Part shown: one piece after another, positions 35,799 to 44,271 of the stretch
Position numbering within the stretch: the first letter of the stretch is position 1
Layout: each line of letters starts with the position of its first letter
Assembly (NCBI GenBank): GCA_902775135.1
Contig: CACYKY010000001.1
Location: 1 to 64,000, forward strand
From: an uncultured Bacteroidota bacterium
GTDB lineage: Bacteria; Bacteroidota; Bacteroidia; Bacteroidales; P3
Direction of reading: 5' to 3'
DNA: 64,000 bases
Notes under the pieces: generated by a model
What the model was told of the DNA's origin: nothing
Databases searched by the model: none
Seen by the model: the letters and a program-made list of their open reading frames with translations, nothing else
Made by a program: the position numbers and the translations under genes

Positions 35799-36047
35799 AT
35801 GAAGAAGAAAACCCACACGAAGAAGTACACCCTCACACTCAGCGAGCGTGAGGCTGTACGCTTGGGTCTCTATGCCGACCGCAGTGGCATCAGCCGACCT
35901 CAAGCCCTGCAGCGGTTGATGAAGCAGGCCTTGCGAGAACTGGGCAAGATGCCGGACGGCGGCAAGGACGAGAAGCAGCTGGGACTCTTCGATACGCTGC
36001 AGATAGATATTTTCAACAATACAGCAGTAGTAAATAATAAGGAATGA
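35799..36047 (+). CDS. Small ribbon-helix-helix-like protein
   Basis: An 82-residue protein starting MKKKTHTKKYTLTLSEREAV, a basic strand followed by two helices (REAVRLGLYADRSGIS and RPQALQRLMKQALREL), as in ribbon-helix-helix DNA-binding proteins. The second half (KQLGLFDTLQIDIFNN) is a separate conserved-looking tail. It overlaps atpB by 4 nt (ATGA), so the two are cotranslated. A link to ATP synthase is not evident. The start at 35799 (ATG) is preferred to the upstream TTG. Confidence 0.65.
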   Translation: MKKKTHTKKYTLTLSEREAVRLGLYADRSGISRPQALQRLMKQALRELGKMPDGGKDEKQLGLFDTLQIDIFNNTAVVNNKE

Positions 36048-37171
36048 TTATGAAGAAGATACTGACATTGGCCATTGCTGCGCTCTTTGTGGCGCTCCCC
36101 CTCAGCGTGAAAGCGGATGGGGGCGAGGAACTGGATGCGGGATCGATGATTATCGGTCACGTGACCGATGCGCATTCGTGGCACCTCTTCGACTATAGTA
36201 CACGCGACGAGAATGGCAAGGTGGTGGAGCATCCGGTTGCCATACCTCTGCCGGTGATACTTTGGAACGACGGACACCTGGATGTCTTCATGTCCAGCAA
36301 GTTCCACCACGGTCACAAAGCTTATAAGGGTTATGCCCTTGTGGGCGGTGGCCTCACGAAGGAAGAGGTGGTCTGTGTCGATGCCGAAGGCAATCCTGTG
36401 ATGGATGCCGAAGGCAATGTCGTCAAACCGCTGGATTTCTCCATCACCAAGACCTCGGCGGCCATCATGATAGCTGTGGTGTTGCTGATAGTCATCATCT
36501 TCATTGCTCGCAACGGCTACAAAAAACGCCCCAACCAGGCACCCAAAGGGCTGCAGAGTCTGGTGGAATACCTGGTGGTCTTTGTCCGCGACGACATTGT
36601 GCGCCCGATGATAGGGGAGAAGCACTACAAGAAGTATCTTCCTTATCTGCTGACGCTCTTCTTCTTTATCTTTTTCTGCAATGTGTTGGGCCTCATACCC
36701 ATTTTCCCCGCAGGAGCCAATATCAGTGGCAGCCTGGCCGTCACCGCCACGTTGGCCATAGTCACCTTCCTCATCACCAACATTAGTGGCAACCGTCATT
36801 ATTGGACCGACATCTTCAATACCCCGGGCGTACCCGCCTGGCTGAAAGTGTTCCCGCTGATGCCATTGGTGGAGCTGGTGGGTGTTTTCACCAAGCCCAT
36901 TGTGCTGATGATCCGACTCTTTGCCAACATGACTGCAGGTCACATCGTCATCCTGGGTTTCATCGTCATTATCTACATCATGAGCCAATTGTTTGGCACC
37001 ATGGTGGGTGGAGCTGTGTCTGTGGTGAGTGTGTTCTTCTGTGTGTTCATCAGTTTGCTGGAGTGCCTGGTGGCCTATCTGCAGGCTTTTGTGTTCACCA
37101 TGCTTTCGGCACTCTATATAGGAATGGCAGTAGAGGAACCCCAGCATGGGGAACCGAGCACCGCTGAATAA
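36044..37171 (+). CDS. atpB: F0F1 ATP synthase subunit a
   Basis: A 375-residue membrane protein of the proton channel. Like other Bacteroidota subunit a proteins it begins with a signal-peptide-like segment (to about residue 25) and an extra external region (to about 140). The membrane part follows, with the essential Arg in PIVLMIRLFANMTAGH (about 292) and helices after SLLECLVAYLQAFVFTMLSA. In related genomes atpB is followed by atpE and atpF; here pgk follows after 193 nt, so the subunit gene is separated from the rest of the operon, at least downstream. Confidence 0.93.
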   Translation: MIMKKILTLAIAALFVALPLSVKADGGEELDAGSMIIGHVTDAHSWHLFDYSTRDENGKVVEHPVAIPLPVILWNDGHLDVFMSSKFHHGHKAYKGYALVGGGLTKEEVVCVDAEGNPVMDAEGNVVKPLDFSITKTSAAIMIAVVLLIVIIFIARNGYKKRPNQAPKGLQSLVEYLVVFVRDDIVRPMIGEKHYKKYLPYLLTLFFFIFFCNVLGLIPIFPAGANISGSLAVTATLAIVTFLITNISGNRHYWTDIFNTPGVPAWLKVFPLMPLVELVGVFTKPIVLMIRLFANMTAGHIVILGFIVIIYIMSQLFGTMVGGAVSVVSVFFCVFISLLECLVAYLQAFVFTMLSALYIGMAVEEPQHGEPSTAE

Positions 37172-37228
37172 AAAATAATGTAGCGAGGAACCTCACCACG
37201 AGGAACCGAGCACCGCTGAATAAAAAAT
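37131..37228 (+). repeat. Imperfect tandem duplication of the atpB 3' end
   Basis: The last codons of atpB with the stop codon (37131-37177) are followed by a second, non-coding copy (37180-37228). The two share a run of about 28 nt including ACCGAGCACCGCTGAA and the A-rich stretch after it. Confidence 0.85.
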
Positions 37229-37274
37229 GAATCCGATTTCTTGATAAAAAAATCACTATTAACTATTATCTATT

Positions 37275-37322
37275 CTGCCTGGCTCCGCAGGAGACACGGC
37301 CTGCGACCGAAGTGGAGCAAAC
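37275..37322 (+). repeat. Dispersed repeat with GCGACCGAAGTGGAGCAAAC
   Basis: This 48-nt element has related copies in reverse orientation at 53992-54128 (with an internal insertion) and, for the 20-nt end, at 40941-40960 (18 of 20 matches). It lies between atpB and pgk, preceded by a short 7-nt tract (37253-37273). Confidence 0.65.
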
Positions 37323-37364
37323 TATAAACTAGAAAATAATAACCCCTTAAACCCCAATAATTCT

Positions 37365-38561
37365 ATGAAAAGTATAAAAGATATCAATTTTGCAGGCCGC
37401 AAGGTGTTGCTGCGTGTGGACTTCAACGTCCCGATGAACGAAAAGAAGCAGATCACCGACGACACCCGTATGCGCGAGTCGATGCCCACCATCGAGAAAC
37501 TCCTCAAGGACGGTGCCGCCATCATTATCATGGCCCATTTTGGCCGTCCCAAGAAAGGCGGCTTCGAGCCTGAGTTGACCCTCGAGCCGGTGGCCAAATA
37601 TCTCGAGACCCTCGTGAACCGTCCTGTGAAGTTCACCCAGGAACTCCTCGGCAGCGGCAAGCCTGAGGCTATGGCCAAAGAGCTGAAAGGCGGCGAAGTG
37701 ATGCTCCTCGAGAACATCCGCTTCTATCCCGAAGAGACCAAAGGCGGCGAGGACCTCGCCCGCCAGCTGGCCGCCCTCGGCGACTGCTATATCAACGACG
37801 CTTTCGGCGCCGCCCACCGCGAGCACTCGTCGACTGCCGTTATCGCCAAGTTCTTCCCCAACGACAAGTATTTCGGCTTCCTCATGGAGAACGAGGTGCG
37901 CAACCTCGAGAAGCTGATGCAGAATCCTCCTCGTCCCTTCACCGCCATCATTGGTGGCTCCAAGGTCAGCAGCAAGATCGGCATCCTCGAGAATCTCCTC
38001 GACAAGGTCGACAACATGATCATCATCGGCGGCATGCGCTACACCTTCACCAAGGCCCTCGGCGGCAAGATTGGTAACTCCATTTGCGAGGACGACAAAC
38101 TCGACCTGGCTCGCGAGCTTATGCGTCGCATGGACGAGAAGGGCGTTAAGTACTATCTGCCCGTCGACAGCGTCATCGGCGACAAGTTCGGCAACGACGC
38201 CAACACCCAGATAGTCCCCTCCGGCGAGGTTCCCGACGGCTGGGAAAGCATGGACTGCGGTCCCGAGAGCTGCAAGGCCATCCACGACATCGTCATGAAC
38301 AGCAAGACCATCCTCTGGAACGGTCCCGCCGGTGTCTTCGAGCTTGAGACTTTTGCCAAAGGCACCAAGGCCATCGCCCAGAGTGTGGCCGAGAGCTGCA
38401 AGAAGGGTTGCTTCGCCGCCGTGGGCGGTGGCGACAGCGTGGCTGCCGTCAAGCAGATGCACCTCGCCGACCAGATGAGCTATGTCTCCACCGGCGGCGG
38501 CGCCATGCTCGAATACCTCGAAGGCAAAGTCCTCCCCGGCATCAAGGCCATCCAGGACTAA
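37365..38561 (+). CDS. pgk: Phosphoglycerate kinase
   Basis: A 398-residue glycolytic enzyme making ATP from 1,3-bisphosphoglycerate. Signature RKVLLRVDFNVPMN (about 10-23), DDTRMRESMPTI, HFGRPK, and the nucleotide-binding GPAGVFELETFAKGT and GGGDSVAAV near the C-terminus. The length is typical. A strong terminator follows 17 nt after the stop. Codon use is very GC-rich at third positions, as expected of a highly expressed gene here. Confidence 0.96.
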   Translation: MKSIKDINFAGRKVLLRVDFNVPMNEKKQITDDTRMRESMPTIEKLLKDGAAIIIMAHFGRPKKGGFEPELTLEPVAKYLETLVNRPVKFTQELLGSGKPEAMAKELKGGEVMLLENIRFYPEETKGGEDLARQLAALGDCYINDAFGAAHREHSSTAVIAKFFPNDKYFGFLMENEVRNLEKLMQNPPRPFTAIIGGSKVSSKIGILENLLDKVDNMIIIGGMRYTFTKALGGKIGNSICEDDKLDLARELMRRMDEKGVKYYLPVDSVIGDKFGNDANTQIVPSGEVPDGWESMDCGPESCKAIHDIVMNSKTILWNGPAGVFELETFAKGTKAIAQSVAESCKKGCFAAVGGGDSVAAVKQMHLADQMSYVSTGGGAMLEYLEGKVLPGIKAIQD

Positions 38562-38578
38562 TCACAAATTGACCGTCA

Positions 38579-38619
38579 AGGTCCTTAAGGTCTTTAGGGA
38601 CTTTAAGGACCTTTTTTTT
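38579..38619 (+). terminator. pgk terminator built from 9-nt repeats
   Basis: A 12-bp stem (38579-38590 with 38601-38612, one G-T pair), 10-nt loop and an eight-T run. The sequence is also a 9-nt periodic tract (units at 38575, 38584, 38593 and 38602, for example CTTAAGGTC). It ends only 2 nt before the next start codon. Confidence 0.9.
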
Positions 38620-38621
38620 GT

Positions 38622-40409
38622 ATGGGACATTTTCTGCCGATAACGTTGGATGAGGTGAAGCGCCTCGGATGGGAGCAGGTCGATGTGCTCCTGGTCACGG
38701 GCGACGCGTATGTGGACCATCCGTCCTTCGGCACGGCTGTCATCGGACGGACGCTGGAGGCTGCCGGTTACCGCGTGGCCATCATTCCGCAGCCCAACTG
38801 GAGGGATGATTTGAGGGATTTCCGCAAGTTCGGGCGGCCGAGACTGTTCTTCGGCGTTACCTCCGGGGCCATGGACAGCATGGTGAACCACTACACCGCT
38901 GCCCGCCGCCTGCGTCACGACGATGCCTACACGCCCGGTGGGCAGGCTGGGTTCCGCCCCGACCGCGCGACCTACGTCTATTCGCGCATCCTCAAGCAGA
39001 TATACCCCGACGTGCCAGTCATCATGGCCGGCATCGAGGCCAGCATGCGCCGCCTGGCGCACTACGACTACTGGGACGACAAATTGTTTCCCAGCATCCT
39101 CATCGATACCCCTGCCGACCTGCTCAACTACGGCATGGGCGAGCGCACTACGCTGAAGATAGCGCATCTTCTCGCCGAGGGCAAAGGCATTGAAGCCTGC
39201 TACGACCTTCCCCAAACTGCCCATTTGTCCCATTCGCACCATTTAACCCAGAATACCATTGAGCTTCACTCCTTCGAGGAATGTCAGAAGAGCAAGCGTT
39301 GCGAGGCAGAGAACTATCAAATCATTGAACGTGAAAGCAACAAGATAGAATGTGCCACGCTGGTGCAGCGTCACGGCGATTGCTACGTGGTAGTCAACCC
39401 GCCGGAGCCGCCGATGACCACCGAGGAGATCGACGCCTCGTTCGACCTGCCCTATATGCGCCTGCCGCACCCCAAATACAAGAAACGTGGACCAATACCG
39501 GCCTTCGAGATGATACGCTGGAGCGTCAACACCCACCGCGGATGCTTCGGCGGCTGCTCCTTCTGCACCATCAGCGCTCACCAGGGCAAGCAGATAGCCT
39601 CGCGTAGCGAGGAGAGCATCCTTCGTGAAGTGGAATGCATCACGCAAGACCCTGACTTCCACGGCGTGCTGACCGACCTTGGCGGCCCGTCGGCCAACAT
39701 GTGGCGCATGCGCGGCCGCAACCAAGACCTCTGCCGCAAGTGCAGCCGCTACAGCTGCTCCATGCCCTCCCTCTGCAAGAACCTCGACAGCGACCACCGG
39801 CCGATGATTTCGCTTTTGAAGAAGGTTTCCTCTCACCAGAAAGTGAATCATTTATACGTTGGAAGCGGCATCCGCTGCGACCTCTTTACTGAGGACAATG
39901 GTGGCTGGCAATACTTCCGCCAGGTGGTGGTCAATCACACAAGCGGCCGACTTAAGGTGGCACCTGAGCACACCTCCGACCATGTGCTGGCCCTCATGCG
40001 CAAGCCCTCCTTTAGCCTCTTCCGCGAGACCAAGCGCCGCTTCGACGAGATATGCAAGCAGGCTGGCCTGCGCTACCAACTGATACCCTACTTCATCAGC
40101 AGCCACCCGGGCTGCCGCCTCCAAGACATGGCGCAACTGGCTGTCGACATGAAACAGATGGGCTACCGCCTGGAGCAGATCCAGGATTTTACTCCTACGC
40201 CCATGACCCTCGCTACCGAGATGTACTACACCGGCATCGACCCCACAACCATGAAGCCTGTCTACGTGGCCACCACCCCCGGCGACAAGGCCGACCAGCG
40301 CCGCCTCTTCTTCTTCTACAAGCCCGACCAGCAGCGCGACATCATCGCCAGCCTCCGCCGCCACAACCTCTCCCACTTCATCCCCAAACTTTTCCCAGGG
40401 AGAAAATAG
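38622..40409 (+). CDS. YgiQ family radical SAM protein
   Basis: A 595-residue radical SAM protein. The N-terminal B12-binding-like UPF0313 part has PITLDEVKRLGWEQVDVLL and GDAYVDHPSFGTAVIGR. The radical SAM core (about 290-560) carries CFGGCSFC, the CxxxCxxC 4Fe-4S motif (GCFGGCSFCTI, about 308). The reaction is unknown. Residues about 200-209 (AHLSHSHHLT) are encoded by a 9-nt tract and look like an insertion before the conserved LHSFEECQKSKR. The start codon lies directly after the pgk terminator, leaving almost no leader. Confidence 0.9.
   Translation: MGHFLPITLDEVKRLGWEQVDVLLVTGDAYVDHPSFGTAVIGRTLEAAGYRVAIIPQPNWRDDLRDFRKFGRPRLFFGVTSGAMDSMVNHYTAARRLRHDDAYTPGGQAGFRPDRATYVYSRILKQIYPDVPVIMAGIEASMRRLAHYDYWDDKLFPSILIDTPADLLNYGMGERTTLKIAHLLAEGKGIEACYDLPQTAHLSHSHHLTQNTIELHSFEECQKSKRCEAENYQIIERESNKIECATLVQRHGDCYVVVNPPEPPMTTEEIDASFDLPYMRLPHPKYKKRGPIPAFEMIRWSVNTHRGCFGGCSFCTISAHQGKQIASRSEESILREVECITQDPDFHGVLTDLGGPSANMWRMRGRNQDLCRKCSRYSCSMPSLCKNLDSDHRPMISLLKKVSSHQKVNHLYVGSGIRCDLFTEDNGGWQYFRQVVVNHTSGRLKVAPEHTSDHVLALMRKPSFSLFRETKRRFDEICKQAGLRYQLIPYFISSHPGCRLQDMAQLAVDMKQMGYRLEQIQDFTPTPMTLATEMYYTGIDPTTMKPVYVATTPGDKADQRRLFFFYKPDQQRDIIASLRRHNLSHFIPKLFPGRK
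39219..39245 (+). repeat. 9-nt tract inside the ygiQ gene
   Basis: Three 9-nt units (GCCCATTTG, TCCCATTCG and a variant) in reading frame, encoding AHLSHSHHL. Confidence 0.7.
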
Positions 40410-40460
40410 GTACCAAAAAAACTGTCGCCAGTCTACCATCGCCATTTTATCTCCTACAAT

Positions 40461-40500
40461 GGTAGGAGTTTGGGAGGAGATGGTAAGGAATTGGTAAAGA
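40461..40500 (+). repeat. 10-11-nt purine tract
   Basis: Degenerate units beginning GGTAG/GGGAG/GGTAA at 40461, 40472, 40482 and 40493 in the spacer between the convergent ygiQ and efflux genes. Confidence 0.5.
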
Positions 40501-40550
40501 CTATATAAAGAAATGGTGTTTGTTATCAGGATGTAGGAGAACGTAAAAAA

Positions 40551-40585
40551 AAGTCGCGGTTCCGCCCGGAACCGCGACTTTTTTG
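40551..40585. terminator. Bidirectional terminator between convergent operons
   Basis: A perfect 13-bp stem (AAGTCGCGGTTCC 40551-40563 with 40568-40580), 4-nt loop, T run on one side and A run on the other, so it can serve ygiQ (plus) and the efflux operon (minus). Confidence 0.92.
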
Positions 40586-40606
40586 TGTTTTGTCAAACTG
40601 TTGAAA

Positions 40607-40900
40607 TCAGACCATCTGTTCGATGTTCCAGACGAAGGCGCGGATGCCTACCTCCTCATTGCGCTTGTCGAGTTTGCGGACGGAGCGGAGGAGTTCGTCA
40701 ACCTTGTCGTCCTCGACGACGGTCATGATGGCATTGTTGAGTTCAGGCCATGTGTGGGTGCCGCGGTGGGGGTCGCCGACCTCGTGGCCTCGTCCCTGGA
40801 CGTTTTCCCAGAAGGTGAATCCGCGGATGCCTAGGGTGTCGAACATGTACTCCACGCGCTCGTTGTTGGCCTGGTTGTATACTATCATTACACTTTTCAT
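40607..40900 (-). CDS. PG0541-type transporter-associated protein
   Basis: A 97-residue protein starting MKSVMIVYNQANNERVEYML-like (EYMFDTLGIRGFTFWENVQG). It matches the PG0541 family of small PII-like proteins encoded with RND efflux systems in Porphyromonas and relatives. The start at 40900 is chosen because homology begins there; the frame extends 17 codons upstream into the spacer. It is the last gene of the efflux operon and is perhaps a regulator or sensor of the pump; the role is unproven. Confidence 0.8.
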   Translation of the reverse strand: MKSVMIVYNQANNERVEYMFDTLGIRGFTFWENVQGRGHEVGDPHRGTHTWPELNNAIMTVVEDDKVDELLRSVRKLDKRNEEVGIRAFVWNIEQMV

Positions 40901-40950
40901 ATTTTTTCTTTTTTTATTCAGCGTTGTTGTGAACAGGGACGTTCGCTCCA

Positions 40951-43900
40951 CTACGGTCGCGTCGGTTCATCCAGCTGGATGTTCATGAATACGAATTTCT
41001 TGCGTTCCTTCTCCTTCTTCTCGATGTCTCCGCGGCGGTTGAAGACGCCGTAAAGGACGGGGACAATGATCAGGGTGACGAAGGTGGAGACCGTGAGGCC
41101 GCCGATGACGACGAGACCCATGGTGGTCCATATTTCGGAGCCTTCGGAGGTGGAGGTGGCCATGGGGATCATGCCGAGGATGGTGGTGAATGCCGTCATG
41201 AGCACTGGGCGCAGGCGGCTCTGGCCGGAGATGGCAATGGCCTCGTTGAGGGAGATGCCGCGTTCGCGCATGAGGTTGATGTAGTCCACCAGCACGATAC
41301 CGTTCTTCACAACGATACCGATGAGCAGGATGAGGCCGAGGAGGCCCACCATGTCGAGGTTGTTGCCGGTGATGAACATCATGAGGATGACTCCCGAGAT
41401 GGCGAAGGGTATGGAGAACATGATGATGAAGGGCTTGGCGAAGCTTTCGAACTGCGAGGCCATGACGATGTAGACGAGCATCATGATGAGCAGGCCGAGC
41501 ATGAGCATGTCGCGGCTCGAGTCCTGCTGGTCCTCATAGGCACCGGCGAGGGCCACATGGATTTCGGACGGTATCTCCATCTGGTCGAGCTCGTGCTGCA
41601 CGCTCTGGGCGAGTTCCTGCAGCGAGGTGTTGAAAGGCATGACGGTGAGGGTGAGGTAGCGTTGGCGGTTCTTGCGCTCAATGGTGGGCGGGCACCAGTA
41701 TTCTTCGACCTTGGCTAGTTCTTCGAGTTTGATAATCTTGCCGGTAGGCGTGGGGATGGAGAGCTGTTCGATGTCGGAGATGGAGGAGCGGTATTCCTCG
41801 CGGAGACGGACAACGATGTTGTATTCCTCGCCGTCCTCCTTCAGGAATCCGGCAGCCATTCCATTGACGCGGTTACGGACGTAGAGGGCTACAGTGGAGC
41901 CGTTCAGGCCGTGGAGGGCAAGCTTCTGCTTGTCGAAGGTGATCTTGAGCTCGGCGCGGTCTTCGTCGCGGCTGACCTTGGTGTCGCGGGCTCCCGGGAC
42001 GTTCTGCTCCACACGGCGTTTGAGCTCTTGTGTGAAGTTCGTGGTGAGGTCGAAGTCATATCCGTAGATTTCAACGGCGAGCGAGTTGTTGCCGCCGCCT
42101 CCCATCATGCCGCCTTGGTTCACCTGGAAGTTGACCAGTTCGGGATACTCGGCGAAGCATTTGCGCAGCTTCTCCTGCATCTGGAAGATGGTCTCGTCGC
42201 GGTCGTACTTCTTGGTGCAGCGGATGGTCATGGATATCTTGTTGTTGGTGGTGGAGTTGAAGAGTGCGGCGAATCCGGCGTCGTCGTTCGAGCCTGCCGT
42301 GGTGGAGACCACCAGCACGTCCTCGCCGAGGATGCGGTAGATGTCGTCTTCCATGTGGCGTGCGGTCTTGAGTGTCTCCTCGATGCGGGTGCCTCGCTGC
42401 AACTCCGCGCTGACGGATATCTGGCCGTTGTCCTGTTCCTTCATGAAGTCGAGACCGATGGATCCGGACATCAAGGGTAGGAGGGTGACGACGAAGAAGG
42501 CGAGGGCGATGAGGAGGGTGACGCGTTTGTGGCGCAGGCACCAGCGCAGCAGGTTGGCATAGGCGGCGTCGACGGCATCGAAGGCGCGCCCCACAAAGCG
42601 GTGGTAGAAGCTGTGCTCTTTCTTGTACTCATAGGCTTCCTCGTCCTCTTTCTTGAAGAAGAAGGGACGCTCTTTGAGCATTTTGGAGGAGAGCATGGGT
42701 ATGAGGGTAATGGCGGCAGTGGTGGAGACGCAGACCACGATGGTGATGATCCAACCCATCTCTTTCATGAAGATACCCATCATGCCGGGCAGCATGGTGA
42801 GGGGCACAAAGACGGCCACGAGCACCAGGGTGGTGGCGATGACAGAAGTCCACACCTCGTTAGTGGCGCAGATGGCGGCCTCGCGCGGGTTCTCGCCTCG
42901 GTCGATATGTTTGGAAATGTTCTCTAGGACCACGATGGCGTCGTCGACCACCATACCAATGGCGACGGTCAGCGAAGCCAGTGAGATGATATTCAAGGAG
43001 CTGTCGGCCAAGAGGAGGTAGATGAAGGAGGTGACGAGGGAGATGGGGATGGTGAGGGCGATGATGACGGTGGCGCGCCAGTTGCCGAGGAAGACGAGCA
43101 CCACGAGGACCACAAAGAGGAGGGCGTAGAAGATACTCTCGCTGAGGCCGTTGATGGCATTGACAATCTCTTCGGATCCGTCGCGGATGAGGGTGGCCTC
43201 GATGTCGGGCGGCATGGTCTTCATGATTTTGTCCATCTCGGATTTCACCTGGCGGGCAATCTGCACGGTGTTGGCGCCGGTCTGCTTGGAGATGATGATG
43301 CGGCCGCCGTCGTGGCGGTTGATTTTCTCGTCGAGGGAGAGGTCCTTGATGGTGTCGCGCACGGTGGCGAGGTCGCGCACAAAGACCTGCTTGCCGGTCA
43401 TGGTGGTGGTAACGGCGATGTCGGCTATCTCGGAGCTTTCTACATATTCGCCTTTGACGCGCATCTGGTACTGCTCCTTGCCCATCTTGACGGTGCCGGA
43501 GGCCAGGTCGAGGTTGTTGGCCGAGATGGCGTTGCCCACCTGTTCGAGGCTGATGCCATAGGCGTCGAGCTGTTTGGGGTCAAGGTCGATATAGACATAG
43601 CGCTGCGGGGCACCGGAAACGGTGATGTTGCCGATGCCGTCGATGCGGTTGAGCTCGTTCACGACATTGTCCTCCAATATGCGGTCAAGTCCCGAATAGC
43701 TCTCCTTGGCGGTGAATCCATATATCATGATGGGCATAGCCGAGGAGTTGAGCTTCAGAATCATGGGACGGGAAACGCCTTCGGGCAGATTGTCGAAGAG
43801 CAAGTCGACATAACTTCGTATGTCGTTCAACGCCTCATCGATATCTTCGCCCCATTCAAACTCGAGGGTGACGACGGAGATATTGTCGCGCGAGTTGGAG

Positions 43901-44142
43901 GTGATGTTCTTCAGTCCATCGACGGAGTTGAGCGAGTTCTCGATGATTTTGGTGATGTTGGTCTCTATGTCGCTGGCGTTGGCTCCGGCGTAGGTGGTCA
44001 TCACGGTGACATAGGGCGGGTCCATCTCGGGCATTTGGTCGATAGGTAGCCGCGAGAGGGAGAAGAGTCCCAGCACGATGACGGCCACAAAGATGAGGCC
44101 TGTCGTGATGGGCTTGTTGATTGCTGTTTTATATATGGCCAT
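40951..44142 (-). CDS. RND efflux transporter (AcrB/HAE1 family)
   Basis: A 1063-residue inner-membrane pump with the N-terminal TM1 (TTGLIFVAVIVLGLFSLSRL), a PN/PC periplasmic duplication and twelve helices in two groups (about 335-540 and 860-1040). VAIGMVVDDAIVVLENI (about 396) carries the proton-relay Asp pair of TM4. GRPVLMTAFTTILGMIPMA-type SRLRPVLMTAFTTILGMIPM marks the second repeat. It works with the adjacent MFP and TolC-type proteins. The substrate is unknown. The stop codon lies in a 20-nt dispersed repeat (40941-40960). Confidence 0.95.
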   Translation of the reverse strand: MAIYKTAINKPITTGLIFVAVIVLGLFSLSRLPIDQMPEMDPPYVTVMTTYAGANASDIETNITKIIENSLNSVDGLKNITSNSRDNISVVTLEFEWGEDIDEALNDIRSYVDLLFDNLPEGVSRPMILKLNSSAMPIMIYGFTAKESYSGLDRILEDNVVNELNRIDGIGNITVSGAPQRYVYIDLDPKQLDAYGISLEQVGNAISANNLDLASGTVKMGKEQYQMRVKGEYVESSEIADIAVTTTMTGKQVFVRDLATVRDTIKDLSLDEKINRHDGGRIIISKQTGANTVQIARQVKSEMDKIMKTMPPDIEATLIRDGSEEIVNAINGLSESIFYALLFVVLVVLVFLGNWRATVIIALTIPISLVTSFIYLLLADSSLNIISLASLTVAIGMVVDDAIVVLENISKHIDRGENPREAAICATNEVWTSVIATTLVLVAVFVPLTMLPGMMGIFMKEMGWIITIVVCVSTTAAITLIPMLSSKMLKERPFFFKKEDEEAYEYKKEHSFYHRFVGRAFDAVDAAYANLLRWCLRHKRVTLLIALAFFVVTLLPLMSGSIGLDFMKEQDNGQISVSAELQRGTRIEETLKTARHMEDDIYRILGEDVLVVSTTAGSNDDAGFAALFNSTTNNKISMTIRCTKKYDRDETIFQMQEKLRKCFAEYPELVNFQVNQGGMMGGGGNNSLAVEIYGYDFDLTTNFTQELKRRVEQNVPGARDTKVSRDEDRAELKITFDKQKLALHGLNGSTVALYVRNRVNGMAAGFLKEDGEEYNIVVRLREEYRSSISDIEQLSIPTPTGKIIKLEELAKVEEYWCPPTIERKNRQRYLTLTVMPFNTSLQELAQSVQHELDQMEIPSEIHVALAGAYEDQQDSSRDMLMLGLLIMMLVYIVMASQFESFAKPFIIMFSIPFAISGVILMMFITGNNLDMVGLLGLILLIGIVVKNGIVLVDYINLMRERGISLNEAIAISGQSRLRPVLMTAFTTILGMIPMATSTSEGSEIWTTMGLVVIGGLTVSTFVTLIIVPVLYGVFNRRGDIEKKEKERKKFVFMNIQLDEPTRP

Positions 44143-44147
44143 GTTTT

Positions 44148-44175
44148 AAATTAAAAATTGGAAATTGAAAATTGA
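44148..44175 (+). repeat. Heptad tract between RND and MFP genes
   Basis: Four 7-nt units (AAATTGA, AAATTGG and variants) immediately upstream of the RND start codon at 44142 (minus strand). Confidence 0.85.
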
Positions 44176-44243
44176 AATTATTGCTTCCAATTTTTCTTTT
44201 CCATTAATTATATGTTTGTTTTATTCTTTACTCTGGTAATTTT

Positions 44244-44271
44244 ACTTTTCAATTTTCAATTTTCACTTTCC
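44244..44271 (+). repeat. Heptad tract over the MFP stop codon
   Basis: Four 7-nt units (ACTTTTC, AATTTTC and variants). It supplies the last codons and the TGA stop of the MFP gene (44256-44258). Confidence 0.85.

Noticed and set aside
37172..37364. tRNA or small RNA gene after atpB
   Set aside because: The region is a duplicated atpB end plus repeats; no cloverleaf or promoter was found. No tRNA was recognised anywhere in the window.
40901..40951. 17-codon N-terminal extension of the PG0541-type protein
   Set aside because: It overlaps the RND gene end and lacks family similarity; the homologous start is at 40900.
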